A DNA stretch of 64,000 nt from positions 1 to 64,000 of the forward strand of contig NZ_NOLJ01000009.1 of assembly GCF_002246015.1 (NCBI RefSeq), read 5' to 3'. Of this stretch, positions 8,881-17,267 are shown piece by piece (positions within the stretch are counted from its first letter, which is position 1; every line of letters starts with the position of its first letter). The notes beneath the pieces were generated by a model. That model was not told the origin of the DNA. It did no database searches and saw nothing but the letters and a program-made list of their open reading frames with translations. The position numbers and the translations under genes were made by a program. Source of the DNA: Nostoc sp. 'Peltigera membranacea cyanobiont' 210A (GTDB taxonomy: Bacteria > Cyanobacteriota > Cyanobacteriia > Cyanobacteriales > Nostocaceae).

Positions 8881-8906
8881 AGGCGTTAGTCGTAAGCGGT
8901 GGTTTA
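8881..8906 (-). promoter_or_regulatory. shared upstream motif (copy 1), before holA
   Basis: AGGCGTTAGTC followed after a few bases by GTGGTTT on the + strand, i.e. AAACCAC...GACTAACGCCT on the coding strand, just upstream of holA. Nearly the same arrangement occurs at 37867-37893 and 33104-33128. A small stem (GATAAA/TTTATC) lies between it and the start codon. Confidence 0.4.
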
Positions 8907-8913
8907 AAAAAAT

Positions 8914-8933
8914 AAGAGTTAGTATTAACTCTT
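8914..8933 (-). terminator. terminator of the 8992-9774 gene
   Basis: AAGAGTTA (8914-8921) pairs with TAACTCTT (8926-8933); on the minus strand it is followed by ATTTTTTT. Confidence 0.75.
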
Positions 8934-8991
8934 TCCATATCCTTAGTATTTGTTATATAGTCGCTAGCAAAATATAGCACTCAGTAAATAC

Positions 8992-9774
8992 TTAATTTTG
9001 TGCTGACTGTACTGACTTATGATTTGAGACTTTCTCAGCAGTGTTTTCTACTGGTTGAGTACCCAAATATTTACGCCAAGAATCCAATTGTTGGAGATAC
9101 TCTATTACTCCACTAGAACCAGTTACCTCATATAGCGCAATAGCTGTTTCCCACTCTTTTAAGCTAGCTTTTTTCTTGGAAAGAATTTTGACTATAGCTC
9201 CTGGAAGTTTATTCTCTTTACCAGTATCTAGATTTAGGTGCGATACGCTTTCTAGTAATAGTTCTTGTTCTGATAAAGGAACACCACCATCTTCGATATT
9301 CATAGTATGAAGCTGGGCACTAATTCCTGATAGAGGAAGAGTATGCTGAATAAATTTTTTAACTTTCTTGGTTTTAGTATTCCTCCTTTTTGGTTTAATG
9401 ATAACTGGGTTGTTTGGTTCTGCAACTTCGTAACACTGGGGAAGTTCTAGAGAGAGTTGACCTGTTAAGTGCCATGATGCACTTCGTTTTTCTGGCGGGG
9501 TGATTCGGTACGAGAACTCGGCTGTTTTTCTCGTATCGCCAAATTTCCTTAGTTTTACCCGCATTTTGTAGCTGATAATTCCTTGAATGTAGGTTTTTGG
9601 GTCTAATATTATTCGGTTTGTATTTTCCCACCACTCAATTTCAACAACGCGATCGCCATCTAATTCGTAGATAGTTCTAACTCTGGCATTAGGATGAGAT
9701 AAAAGGAATGAGTTCACCCAAGCCCTTTGCTTTTTATTAAGCCTGGGCTTACGATATGAGGATTTACTTTTCAT
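8992..9774 (-). CDS. unknown basic protein in the replication block
   Basis: A 260-residue protein, unrecognised. The N terminus is very basic (SSYRKPRLNKKQRAWVNSFL), suggesting nucleic-acid contact. A strand-rich middle (VRTIYELDGDRVVEIEWWE) is followed by GQLSLEL, which partly resembles a clamp-binding motif, then a lysine-rich linker (KPKRRNTKTKKVKKF) and a helical C terminus. It has its own terminator (8914-8933) and an AT-rich leader with 8-bp tandem repeats (9808-9831). A role in replication is inferred from location only. Confidence 0.5.
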   Translation of the reverse strand: MKSKSSYRKPRLNKKQRAWVNSFLLSHPNARVRTIYELDGDRVVEIEWWENTNRIILDPKTYIQGIISYKMRVKLRKFGDTRKTAEFSYRITPPEKRSASWHLTGQLSLELPQCYEVAEPNNPVIIKPKRRNTKTKKVKKFIQHTLPLSGISAQLHTMNIEDGGVPLSEQELLLESVSHLNLDTGKENKLPGAIVKILSKKKASLKEWETAIALYEVTGSSGVIEYLQQLDSWRKYLGTQPVENTAEKVSNHKSVQSAQN

Positions 9775-9807
9775 TTAGTTCCCTTTATAATTGAAGAATG
9801 ATATCTC

Positions 9808-9831
9808 CATCAATCCATCAATCCATCAATT
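9808..9831. repeat. three tandem copies of CATCAATC
   Basis: CATCAATC, CATCAATC and CATCAATT in direct succession, 34 bp upstream of the start of the gene at 8992-9774. Short tandem repeat in a leader region; an iteron-like role is possible but three 8-mers are few. Confidence 0.45.
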
Positions 9832-10010
9832 AAATTAAATAATCAGTTTATCAATGAATTTAGGACTGATATTCGGTTTGCTAATCTGAATTTTTACGGC
9901 ATCTTTTTGGTTTATGTGAGCGCATCAAAATCACTTTCTATAAAGCCTGATTTATTTGTAAATACTTTTCATAATTTACAAGCAATTGAGAATTCATGAA
10001 TTGAAAAAGG

Positions 10011-10053
10011 ACTTGATATTTATTATTTTCAGTGCTTAGGTTAAATATCAAGT
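10011..10053 (-). terminator. terminator of the family B polymerase operon
   Basis: ACTTGATATTT (10011-10021) pairs perfectly with AAATATCAAGT (10043-10053). On the minus strand the hairpin lies just after the polymerase stop and is followed by CCTTTTTC. Confidence 0.65.
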
Positions 10054-10061
10054 TTATTCAT

Positions 10062-11888
10062 CTAGAAAAGAGATAACTGACGTTTATTACCTTCTAGTAT
10101 TTCAGGAGCGGCTATTTTGAGGATTTCTTCTCGTCTTTTTTCTATAATGTCAAGATAGTATTGACGTGAATAGCTCTCATTTGTGCTGGTATTAGTAATA
10201 CCTCTGATTCCGTAATAGTAAATTACTACATCACCAGGCTTTCCTAATTTAAGAAGTTCTTTTTCCCCAACACGAATTTTGCGAGTAATACAGAGTTTTT
10301 CTATCGGGTATTTTCCTGATAAAATCTGCGATTTTACTTCTCTGAAATATTCCTCTGCCGTAGATTGGTTTTGGATTAAGTAGGTTAGATATTCAACAGG
10401 GAATTCTTTCTCTAGCCTTGAGCGAGAACGGTTTCTCCAACTACCTTTGCGGATAATCCAGTTATCTTTCAGCCATAACAAATAGTTCTTAGTTCCCCTT
10501 TGCGGAATAAACATTGCATTGGCAATAAACTCTAATTTGACGGTTATTCCTTTGGGTAATTCAGACTGAAGTGTGGCATACACTTTTTCTGGGTTGGGGT
10601 GAGTAAAGAACACACCGTCAGTATCAACTTCTACAGGGGTTGCGCCAGCATGATTGATTATCTCAATCATGAATTGTAGGATGCGCCGACCGTAAGCTGT
10701 TACCAAGGCGGCTGCTTCCATATCGTTGAAGGCGAGTTCCGATGTTCCGAAGAACCCAAACTGAGAATTAGCTAAAACTTTGGTGGATTCTCTTTTTTCC
10801 TTGGCAACAATGTCTCCGGTGCTGGCAACTTGTTCCAACCTTGATTTCTCATTTACCAAATATTGCAAGATGCTCAAGCCGATTCGCTTTGTATCTTTAC
10901 GAGAGACAATCCCTTTCGACAATATGGTTTTGGGGTACATGGAACTGATATCGATGTATCCAACCTTTTTATATAGTCCTGGAATAGAGTAGGCTATCCC
11001 CCCTTGAAATTTATACTTACGGTCGGGTTTGGGTTTGTATCCTGGGTAGTGATGCGAGAATATTTGCTTCCACTTGGTGCCGTTACCAGCGAGGGCTAAT
11101 TGCTGGAGGTTCATTCCCGGTACAACCAGTGCTTCATAGTGGTATGAGGGTACAAGTCTGTTAGCTATGAGTTGCGTATCTTCCAAGTCGTAAATAAGGT
11201 AATCCTTGATTTTCTGCCATCCCCTACTACCAGAACCGGCTTTCCAGCAGGCGAGAATTTCTTCATAGGGGAGAACCAGTCGCGCTTGCTTACGCAATCC
11301 CATTTCTAGTACCACCTGTTTAAGCGATCGCCCGTTAGTAAGTTCCTTGGCGACAAAATCCCACCTGAGAACGCAGATAAAGATATCTACGTGCAGGCAG
11401 TTGCGGATGAATACCTCTCGAATTTCCAGTGGTTCGCCGCGTACTTGGGCAGTTCGGATAGTGCGCTTCTTAGATGCAATTCCAAATGGATGAGAAATGC
11501 CATGTAACTCGCAGCGGGTGATGAGAAACGGTAGGTCAAATTCTGTTCCATTGTAGGTGTAAATTACTTCTGGTTTGCTTGCTTCTAGGTGTTTGAAAAA
11601 CTCCAGGAGGATTTTGCTTTCGGCTTGATCCATAAAGATGGCAATCTCTCCTATCTCCCTCATACAGCCAATTGCATAGATACGATTTTCTCTTGGGTTT
11701 ATCCCTGCCGTCTCAATATCGACTACCAGAGTTTTGAGCGTTCTGTAGGTCGGAATACTTACTGTGGGATGCCACTCAGGTATTGGGGTAGTATCTGACC
11801 AGAATATGTTGAGTCTTTCCTCATCAACGATAATTTTATTACCAGATTTGGTAATAAAATCTCGGTGGTTATAATTCATAATATCCAA
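10062..11888 (-). CDS. family B DNA polymerase with C-terminal clamp motif
   Basis: A 608-residue family B polymerase with both activities apparently intact. Exonuclease motifs: VVDIETAGINP (ExoI), YNGTEFDLPFL (ExoII), YDLEDTQL (ExoIII). Polymerase motifs: IDISSMYPKTIL (A), KVLANSQFGFFG (B), VDTDGVFF (C), plus a KN[YF]-type palm segment (TKNYLLWLKDN). It is shorter than E. coli Pol II (about 780). The last five residues are QLSLF, the clamp-binding consensus; Pol II ends in a similar QLGLF, so processivity from a sliding clamp is likely. It follows the CoiA-like gene with almost no gap. Met4 (11879) is an alternative start. Confidence 0.93.
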   Translation of the reverse strand: MDIMNYNHRDFITKSGNKIIVDEERLNIFWSDTTPIPEWHPTVSIPTYRTLKTLVVDIETAGINPRENRIYAIGCMREIGEIAIFMDQAESKILLEFFKHLEASKPEVIYTYNGTEFDLPFLITRCELHGISHPFGIASKKRTIRTAQVRGEPLEIREVFIRNCLHVDIFICVLRWDFVAKELTNGRSLKQVVLEMGLRKQARLVLPYEEILACWKAGSGSRGWQKIKDYLIYDLEDTQLIANRLVPSYHYEALVVPGMNLQQLALAGNGTKWKQIFSHHYPGYKPKPDRKYKFQGGIAYSIPGLYKKVGYIDISSMYPKTILSKGIVSRKDTKRIGLSILQYLVNEKSRLEQVASTGDIVAKEKRESTKVLANSQFGFFGTSELAFNDMEAAALVTAYGRRILQFMIEIINHAGATPVEVDTDGVFFTHPNPEKVYATLQSELPKGITVKLEFIANAMFIPQRGTKNYLLWLKDNWIIRKGSWRNRSRSRLEKEFPVEYLTYLIQNQSTAEEYFREVKSQILSGKYPIEKLCITRKIRVGEKELLKLGKPGDVVIYYYGIRGITNTSTNESYSRQYYLDIIEKRREEILKIAAPEILEGNKRQLSLF

Positions 11889-11890
11889 AA

Positions 11891-12811
11891 TTAATTACTC
11901 TTTTTTGGCATGAATCCTTGTGGTTTAGTTGGTGGTTTTTTGGGCGATAAAAATACCTCCAAAATTATGTCTAGATTATTAGGAAGTGCGAATATTGAAA
12001 GCGGCTGCGTATGTGGTTCTTTTTCTTCTAATAGTGCGGTCATAATTCTGTACCAGGGTACTGCTGCTAATATTGATGTTGTTGCTGTAAGCAGCCATAC
12101 TGGAAATTCGCGTACTTTTAATTGGTTGTAAGTGTTTTTAAGCTTTGAATTGTATTCCAGCCATGCAAATGCTACTAATTCTTTGAGAAGGTCTTGCCTA
12201 CCATTGCTGTATATATATTTGCACGCTTCATCTACACATCGCTCATGAGTTTGTTTGTAAGCAATTGTTATTTCTAGCATTTGGATTTTTTCTGCTTCTG
12301 GTACTTTCCATTCGTTAATTGAGTCATTGCTGTATAAATTTTTGGCACAGCTAGAGGCAACCGCTAAAATACAGTCAAGGTTTTTTCTAAGTCTGTCAAT
12401 CTCTAGCAGGCAGTCGTTAAAATGCGCTATTCCATTACTGCATTGAACTGAACTTCCCTTGATCTGTTCTGATAGCTGTCTGGTGGCGAATAGTCCATCG
12501 ATAGTAAGTGTGCCATTAATGGCTATATCTAAAATTTCGAGAAAACGTTTTTTAAATAGTGCAAGGGTTTGTTTCCGATCTAAGGTTTTAGGATGGGAAT
12601 ATATAACTCCGCTAATTTCTGATTTATCGGGACATTCATTTCCTACGCCTGGAAAATGCCTCCAGTAAGGTGGCATTTTTTCACCTTTGGCAAGGCATAA
12701 TTCGCCAAAACATTTGGAGCATCGCGGTAATTCGTCAATATACGTATCAAAATCTGCGATCGCTGCTGGTAATTCAAGTCCTGTACGAAGGCTAATTGCT
12801 GCAACTGGCAT
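11891..12811 (-). CDS. CoiA-like zinc-binding protein, unknown function
   Basis: A 306-residue protein whose N terminus has C31-x2-C34, GELCLAKGEKMPPYWRHF with H52 and C60, a pattern seen at the start of CoiA-like competence/nuclease proteins (Cys-x2-Cys...HF). The downstream CoiA nuclease domain is not evident; the rest is helical, with a hydrophobic segment (PVWLLTATTSILAAVPWYRIM, about 235-255). It lies 2 bp upstream of the family B polymerase and is probably co-transcribed. Likely a DNA-processing partner, by inference. Confidence 0.45.
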   Translation of the reverse strand: MPVAAISLRTGLELPAAIADFDTYIDELPRCSKCFGELCLAKGEKMPPYWRHFPGVGNECPDKSEISGVIYSHPKTLDRKQTLALFKKRFLEILDIAINGTLTIDGLFATRQLSEQIKGSSVQCSNGIAHFNDCLLEIDRLRKNLDCILAVASSCAKNLYSNDSINEWKVPEAEKIQMLEITIAYKQTHERCVDEACKYIYSNGRQDLLKELVAFAWLEYNSKLKNTYNQLKVREFPVWLLTATTSILAAVPWYRIMTALLEEKEPHTQPLSIFALPNNLDIILEVFLSPKKPPTKPQGFMPKKSN

Positions 12812-12998
12812 AATTTGAATCAGATACTTCCAGAATGCCAGTTGTTAAATTTTGTTGTGGTATTACTTGATATCTTAATTTTTTGCTTCCCAGTCAGGGC
12901 AGTCTTTATTAATATTAAGGGTTACTGCACAAGGTAGATATTGCTGTAGATGCAAGTGTATTATATTTAATGTAATTTTTGAATAAGCCTGAAAAAAT

Positions 12999-13026
12999 CT
13001 TTCCCCAAAGTTTTTATTGGGGAAAG
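12999..13026 (-). terminator. terminator of dnaX
   Basis: CTTTCCCCAA (12999-13008) pairs perfectly with TTGGGGAAAG (13017-13026), followed on the minus strand by ATTTTTTC. A clear rho-independent terminator 33 bp after dnaX. Confidence 0.85.
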
Positions 13027-13058
13027 TAAGTGTTTTTACAAAGTGACGAACATCTGAA

Positions 13059-14420
13059 TTAGGCAGTTTGTAATTGAGACTTCATCTGAAGCTCTTGTAC
13101 CAGTTGTACCCATGCAGGTGCTTTTTTACCTTTAATGGGAGTAAGATTGTTCCAATGCCTTTCGAGTTCAGATTGAGATAAATGTGGGAGTTGTTCCTTA
13201 CCCCAATTGATAGCATCTTGGATTGTTTTCCAATTAGTCCAAGGTTGTTTTTCTTCTTTGATATTGGTTAACTCAATGAGTGTCGCTTCCAACCAAAGTT
13301 TAGCTGCCTCCGAGTCACGCATTAACTGTTGTCTTGACATTAAGAGGGCAATACTTGCCTGAATCTGGGTTAGTTCCCACATCTGAGAAATAGTAACGAG
13401 TTCCTGCCAAGTTTCTTCCTCCAGTTGAGTAATTTGTCTATTATCAGGAGCAGTTTTAGCCACTAGTAGGTCTTTGATAAAGCCAGTTAAACTTGAGTAT
13501 ATGACGAATGGGTTTTTGCCATACTCGATTAAGTCTTGGAGGATTTGTAAGTTAGCTGTTACGTCTCCTTTAGCAAGGTTTTCGGTTAGGGTAAGTAGGT
13601 CGTGTTCGGGAACGACACCTGATAATTCCCAAACCCAGTTTGGTGTGATTTCATCTACTCCCAGATTGCTCAATTGATCAAGCAATACAAGACAGTTGCG
13701 AATAAAACCTCCACAAGACTTGACGATCGCCCAAATACCAGGTGCGTTAATGTTGATGTTTTCATTCTGGGCAACTTTTGATAAATACTGAACAAGTGTT
13801 TCTAGCCCTACTCTTCTAAAATCAAACTTTTGACAGCGCGAGATGATAGTTTCAGGAACCTTGTGTATTTCAGTTGTGCAGAAGATGAAAACTACATGAC
13901 GGGGTGGATTTTCAATTGTCTTGAGAAGCGCCTGCCACGATTGACTGGTCAGGGCATGACATTCATCAATAATGAAAATTTTGTACCTTCCCTCAACTGG
14001 TGCAAACTGGGTAGTGGAAATTAACTCGCGGATTGTTTCTACCCCGCTATTGCTGGCAGCATCTAACTCAGTTACATCCAGGGAAGAAGAGGCTGTAATT
14101 CCCTTACATGAATTGCATTCTCCGCAGGGCTTGGTTGTCGGCTCTTGGGTTGACTGACAGTTGAGGGATTTGGCGATGATGCGGGCGGTACTGGTTTTGC
14201 CCGTGCCTTTGGGGCCGTTGAATAGATAGGCGGGTGCAATCTTCTGGAGTGCGATCGCCGTCCCTTGCGCGTCTCCTTTAGGAGAAGGCGGGCGTTGCGC
14301 GATCGCGGAGTGACTCCCCCCTGGGAGTATCGCATTTATGAGAGTACGGACGATATGTTCCTGCCCGATTACTTCATTAAGGGTCTGGGGACGGTATTTG
14401 AGATGTAGTGGTTGGTACAT
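13059..14420 (-). CDS. dnaX: DNA polymerase III gamma/tau subunit (clamp loader ATPase)
   Basis: A 453-residue clamp-loader motor. MYQPLHLKYRPQTLNEVIGQ is the family start; P-loop GPKGTGKTSTAR (about 69-80); a zinc module with Cys in LNCQSTQEPTTKPCGECNSC; Walker B IFIIDECHALT; SRC motif (ISRCQKFDF); then the collar domain. It is gamma-length, without the long tau tail that binds alpha and DnaB. An insertion of about 26 residues (PGGSHSAIAQRPPSPKGDAQ and following) sits between NAIL and KIAPAYLF, just before the P-loop, and comes from a palindromic repeat at 14255-14337. It lies downstream of dnaN. Confidence 0.92.
   Translation of the reverse strand: MYQPLHLKYRPQTLNEVIGQEHIVRTLINAILPGGSHSAIAQRPPSPKGDAQGTAIALQKIAPAYLFNGPKGTGKTSTARIIAKSLNCQSTQEPTTKPCGECNSCKGITASSSLDVTELDAASNSGVETIRELISTTQFAPVEGRYKIFIIDECHALTSQSWQALLKTIENPPRHVVFIFCTTEIHKVPETIISRCQKFDFRRVGLETLVQYLSKVAQNENININAPGIWAIVKSCGGFIRNCLVLLDQLSNLGVDEITPNWVWELSGVVPEHDLLTLTENLAKGDVTANLQILQDLIEYGKNPFVIYSSLTGFIKDLLVAKTAPDNRQITQLEEETWQELVTISQMWELTQIQASIALLMSRQQLMRDSEAAKLWLEATLIELTNIKEEKQPWTNWKTIQDAINWGKEQLPHLSQSELERHWNNLTPIKGKKAPAWVQLVQELQMKSQLQTA
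14255..14337. repeat. palindromic HIP1-rich repeat inserted in dnaX
   Basis: Contains TCTCCTTTAGGAGA, GCGATCGC and GAGTATCGCAT. The 14299-14337 part matches 7707-7745 in holB. It adds about 26 in-frame residues to DnaX. Confidence 0.6.
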
Positions 14421-14453
14421 AATTTTGATGATAAACGGGTGTTTTATTTACTC

Positions 14454-14474
14454 CCTACCAGTGTGGTTGGTAGG
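14454..14474 (-). other. hairpin between dnaN and dnaX
   Basis: CCTACCA (14454-14460) pairs with TGGTAGG (14468-14474) in the 66-bp gap. On the minus strand no T run follows directly, so it may be an attenuator or RNA-stability element rather than a full terminator. Confidence 0.4.
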
Positions 14475-14486
14475 AAGTTTGATTTT

Positions 14487-15863
14487 TTAGGCAGTCGCCG
14501 CTTCTTTTTTCGTTCGTGGCGATCGTGAGGTTAACTTACCTTTGGTAGTATCTTTCGCTACCACGGATGGCGTTTCTATTTGAGGAGTTTCACTATCGTC
14601 TGTTGCCTGTGCCACATTTGCTACTTCTTCAGTACTACACTCAGTTTGAGTGCTAACTTCTGTTACTTCTTGAGTACTAGGCTCACTTTGAGTGCTGACT
14701 TTTGCCTTTGTACTTTGGCTATTTACCTTTCCAAACCCCTGCTTGATTTCTACAGGCATTACCAGATACAACTGATTGAGCAGCCCTCCCATCGGGCAGA
14801 CAATGACTGGTTGCGTGGGTTTGTTGCACCGCACCACGATTTCATCGGTACTGATATGCTTTAATCCTTCGATAAGGTAGTCGATGTTTAATCCAATACT
14901 GATGTTTTCTGAATTACTAGTTACTGATTTCATCAGTACCGAGTCAACTGCATCCCCAATATCAGTAGCTTCAGTGTATAGTGTTGCCTGTGTAGCTTCC
15001 AATTCCCAGAGGATTTTGACAACCTTTTGCTTGCGTTCGGCTAGATAACTTACCCGCTTGAGTGCGCTCTCAAATCCCTTGCGCTCTAATGTAAATTCAT
15101 ACTCAAACGACCGGGGAATCAAGCTATTGATTTTGGGATATTCTCCCTCCAGAAGCCGGGAAATGAGCTTTGTATTGGGAAGGCTAAACTCGATAGTTCT
15201 ATCTGATAGAAGAATATTGCACACGCTCGTATCGGCGCTTTGAGAGAGAATTTTGTTTAACTCGCCAAGTGACTTACCTGGAACAGTGAAGTTGATTGGG
15301 TCAGAATATTCGCTATCGAGTGTTCCTGTTACTAGCGCTAATTTGTGACTATTTGTACTAGCAGCTTGCCACTTGTTGGTATCAATTTTGAAGTTGACAC
15401 CAGTTAAAACCAACTTTGTCTCGTCGCTGCTGGCGCAATAGAGTGTCCCTTCAAGTGCGGCTTGGAGTTTCTTGGCACTTAAATTTATCTCTGTCGGATT
15501 TTCCCCCTTGGGAAGTGTTGGGAACTCGTCAGATTTTCCGCCAATTAGTCGGCACTTACCGCTATTGTGAGTAATTATGCAGGCTTGGTTTTCTACTTCT
15601 AGAGTAATTTCGCCTTTAACATTACTAACAGTATCGGTTAGTAGTTTGGCAGGAAGTGCTACCTGACCTGAAGTTTCGACGTTAGCGGTGGTTGTAGTAT
15701 GAATTGTGAGGTTAAGGTTTGTGCCTGTTGCTGATACTATCCCGTCTTCATCTGCAATCAGTAAGATATTTCCTAAAATTGGGTCAGTGGGTTTAGGACT
15801 GATTGCGAGGTAAGCAGTTTCTAGAATTTCTGCGAGTTTAGATTGTTCAATGGTTAGTTTCAT
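14487..15863 (-). CDS. dnaN: DNA polymerase III beta sliding clamp with long C-terminal tail
   Basis: A 458-residue clamp. The three-domain beta fold is recognisable: MKLTIEQSKLAEILETAYLA, ...SGKCRLIGGKSDEFPTLP, LTGVNFKIDT...ASTNSHKLAL, ...ISRLLEGEYPKI, and the normal C-terminal end QLYLVMPVEI at about residue 370. Beyond it are about 85 extra residues, rich in Ser/Thr/Glu with imperfect repeats (VSTQSEP, VSTQTEC, STEEVANV) and a basic end (SRSPRTKKEAATA). Ordinary clamps stop at MPMRL/MPVR, so the tail is unusual and could bind partners. Clamp-binding peptides occur in several proteins of this element. Confidence 0.9.
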   Translation of the reverse strand: MKLTIEQSKLAEILETAYLAISPKPTDPILGNILLIADEDGIVSATGTNLNLTIHTTTTANVETSGQVALPAKLLTDTVSNVKGEITLEVENQACIITHNSGKCRLIGGKSDEFPTLPKGENPTEINLSAKKLQAALEGTLYCASSDETKLVLTGVNFKIDTNKWQAASTNSHKLALVTGTLDSEYSDPINFTVPGKSLGELNKILSQSADTSVCNILLSDRTIEFSLPNTKLISRLLEGEYPKINSLIPRSFEYEFTLERKGFESALKRVSYLAERKQKVVKILWELEATQATLYTEATDIGDAVDSVLMKSVTSNSENISIGLNIDYLIEGLKHISTDEIVVRCNKPTQPVIVCPMGGLLNQLYLVMPVEIKQGFGKVNSQSTKAKVSTQSEPSTQEVTEVSTQTECSTEEVANVAQATDDSETPQIETPSVVAKDTTKGKLTSRSPRTKKEAATA

Positions 15864-15897
15864 TTGTTACTTGGTTTTTAGTGGATAATTTCTTAAC

Positions 15898-15917
15898 GGG
15901 CGCTATTTCTAGCACCC
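15898..15917 (-). other. hairpin between the 15944-16927 gene and dnaN
   Basis: GGGCGCTA (15898-15905) pairs with TAGCACCC (15910-15917) with one mismatch, in the gap before dnaN. On the minus strand it is followed by GTTAAGAAATT, so it is a weak terminator at best. Confidence 0.35.
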
Positions 15918-15943
15918 TTTTCGCTTAGATGAGGTAGTTTGTT

Positions 15944-16927
15944 TTAGTAAGGCAGTTTTTCCATCTCAGTACTGTATGCTGTATAGTCATGACCTGCTGT
16001 ACTAGGAGGAAGTGCTGCTATTGGCATATCGCCTGCACCTATCAAGCGGTTATGTTCTGCTACAACGGTTGATGTTTTACCGATGCGGTGAGAGAATTCG
16101 GGATTTGCCTGCATCGTTGTTTGGATATCGATTTCTTTGCCCTCTGAGAAGAATTCGAGAAAATCGCTGCCATCGGGGTTTGGTGATTTGTAGGAAGTGA
16201 CAACTGCTACCCAGGATTTATCTCTTTGGTTAACTGCTTCTTTCGGTTCAAGGGATGGTGTGAAGGTGGGTTGAAATGCAGCAAGGCGATGAAACTCTGC
16301 ACGTTTTTCAGCGACAGTTGTATCAGTAAATCGGGCAAATGCAACCTCTAGTTCGCGTTGGAATTGCTTGTAAGCCTCGCCAAATTTTGATGATGCAACG
16401 CCTTTGATTGACAAGACAATTGGTACTGAGTGCAGGTTGTTATTATTTTCATCAACAAGTTGCAACAAGTAGAATCGTCTCAATACTGCGGCATCTTTGC
16501 CGAGTGCTTGGTACATTTCGTACCCATCAGGTGATTCGTACACCCCGACAATTTTGCCGTCATCGCGCTGTTCAATATATCTGGGAGAAACATCAAGAAT
16601 GTGCATTCTGGGCGATTGCAACAACACTCCCATTTCTGGCGTGCCACTGGAGAAGGTGTGCTTGTGTGTTGGTTCTTGTCCTTGCCAGTTAATTGCTGCT
16701 AAATACTTATCTTTTATAAACAACCCAACTTTTTCTGCTTCCATGTGGTTGATGACTTGGCAGATGCAGATATTGCTAATCGGCGCATTGTACTCAGGAT
16801 TGGCAAATTTAGAAATAGCTGATTTACGCTTTTGTATGTTTGCCCCATTCTGAACGTTTTGTTGAGGGATTTCAGGCTCTGAGACTGTGCTTTCTTCAGT
16901 AGTAGGCTTTGTTTGATTTCTTGCCAT
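15944..16927 (-). CDS. cyanobacterial plasmid-type protein, possibly DUF5895
   Basis: A 327-residue protein directly upstream of dnaN on the same strand. The first 45 residues are a polar Pro/Gln/Thr-rich tail, then a compact domain (CQVINHMEAEKVGLFIKDKY, PRMHILDVSPRYIEQRDDGK, GYEMYQALGKDAAVLRRFYL) and a C-terminal linker ending YSTEMEKLPY. I associate it with a domain of unknown function found in cyanobacterial plasmids (DUF5895), from memory only. Its place beside dnaN suggests a DNA-replication or ssDNA-related role; this is not shown by any motif. Confidence 0.5.
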   Translation of the reverse strand: MARNQTKPTTEESTVSEPEIPQQNVQNGANIQKRKSAISKFANPEYNAPISNICICQVINHMEAEKVGLFIKDKYLAAINWQGQEPTHKHTFSSGTPEMGVLLQSPRMHILDVSPRYIEQRDDGKIVGVYESPDGYEMYQALGKDAAVLRRFYLLQLVDENNNNLHSVPIVLSIKGVASSKFGEAYKQFQRELEVAFARFTDTTVAEKRAEFHRLAAFQPTFTPSLEPKEAVNQRDKSWVAVVTSYKSPNPDGSDFLEFFSEGKEIDIQTTMQANPEFSHRIGKTSTVVAEHNRLIGAGDMPIAALPPSTAGHDYTAYSTEMEKLPY

Positions 16928-17267
16928 AATTTTAATTAATTGAAATCAATCTTTAATGCGTCAAGCAAAAAGCCGTTGTAAAAAATAAAAGTCGTCTGTT
17001 ATAAAGACGACTTGAAAGATTGTTTGATGTTTTTTATTTAGACAAGTTTTTCATCATTTAAACTTTGTTTCTTCCAAATCATAAACTTGACACAGTAATA
17101 CTTTCACGGCATCAATCTTCAGACTTAAAAACATCTCCGGTTTTTTTACTCTTAACATTTGTAGATATTTATTATCTTCAACCGAAGTGAATATACTTCT
17201 AGTATCGGCAAATATATTCACTTAAATAACTTAAAAATCAGAAAGTTGTAAATTCTTAATCATTTAT
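16928..17267. other. 340-bp gap with a terminator and no gene
   Basis: The part near 16930-16985 should hold the promoter of the dnaN operon. A strong hairpin is at 16989-17013. From 17020 to 17267 the DNA is AT-rich with no supported gene; this is the junction between the replication block and the stress cassette. Confidence 0.6.
16989..17013 (-). terminator. terminator downstream of the PepSY-like gene
   Basis: AAGTCGTCT (16989-16997) pairs perfectly with AGACGACTT (17005-17013); on the minus strand TTATTTTTT follows. It shields the dnaN operon from transcripts arriving from 17268-17861. Confidence 0.75.

Noticed and set aside
9808-9831. CATCAATC tandem copies considered as plasmid iterons
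   Set aside because: Only three 8-mers, with no replication initiator gene next to them.
14580-14864. 94-codon open frame on the + strand
   Set aside because: Antisense to dnaN; its cysteine/phenylalanine-rich translation has no start signal and no family pattern.
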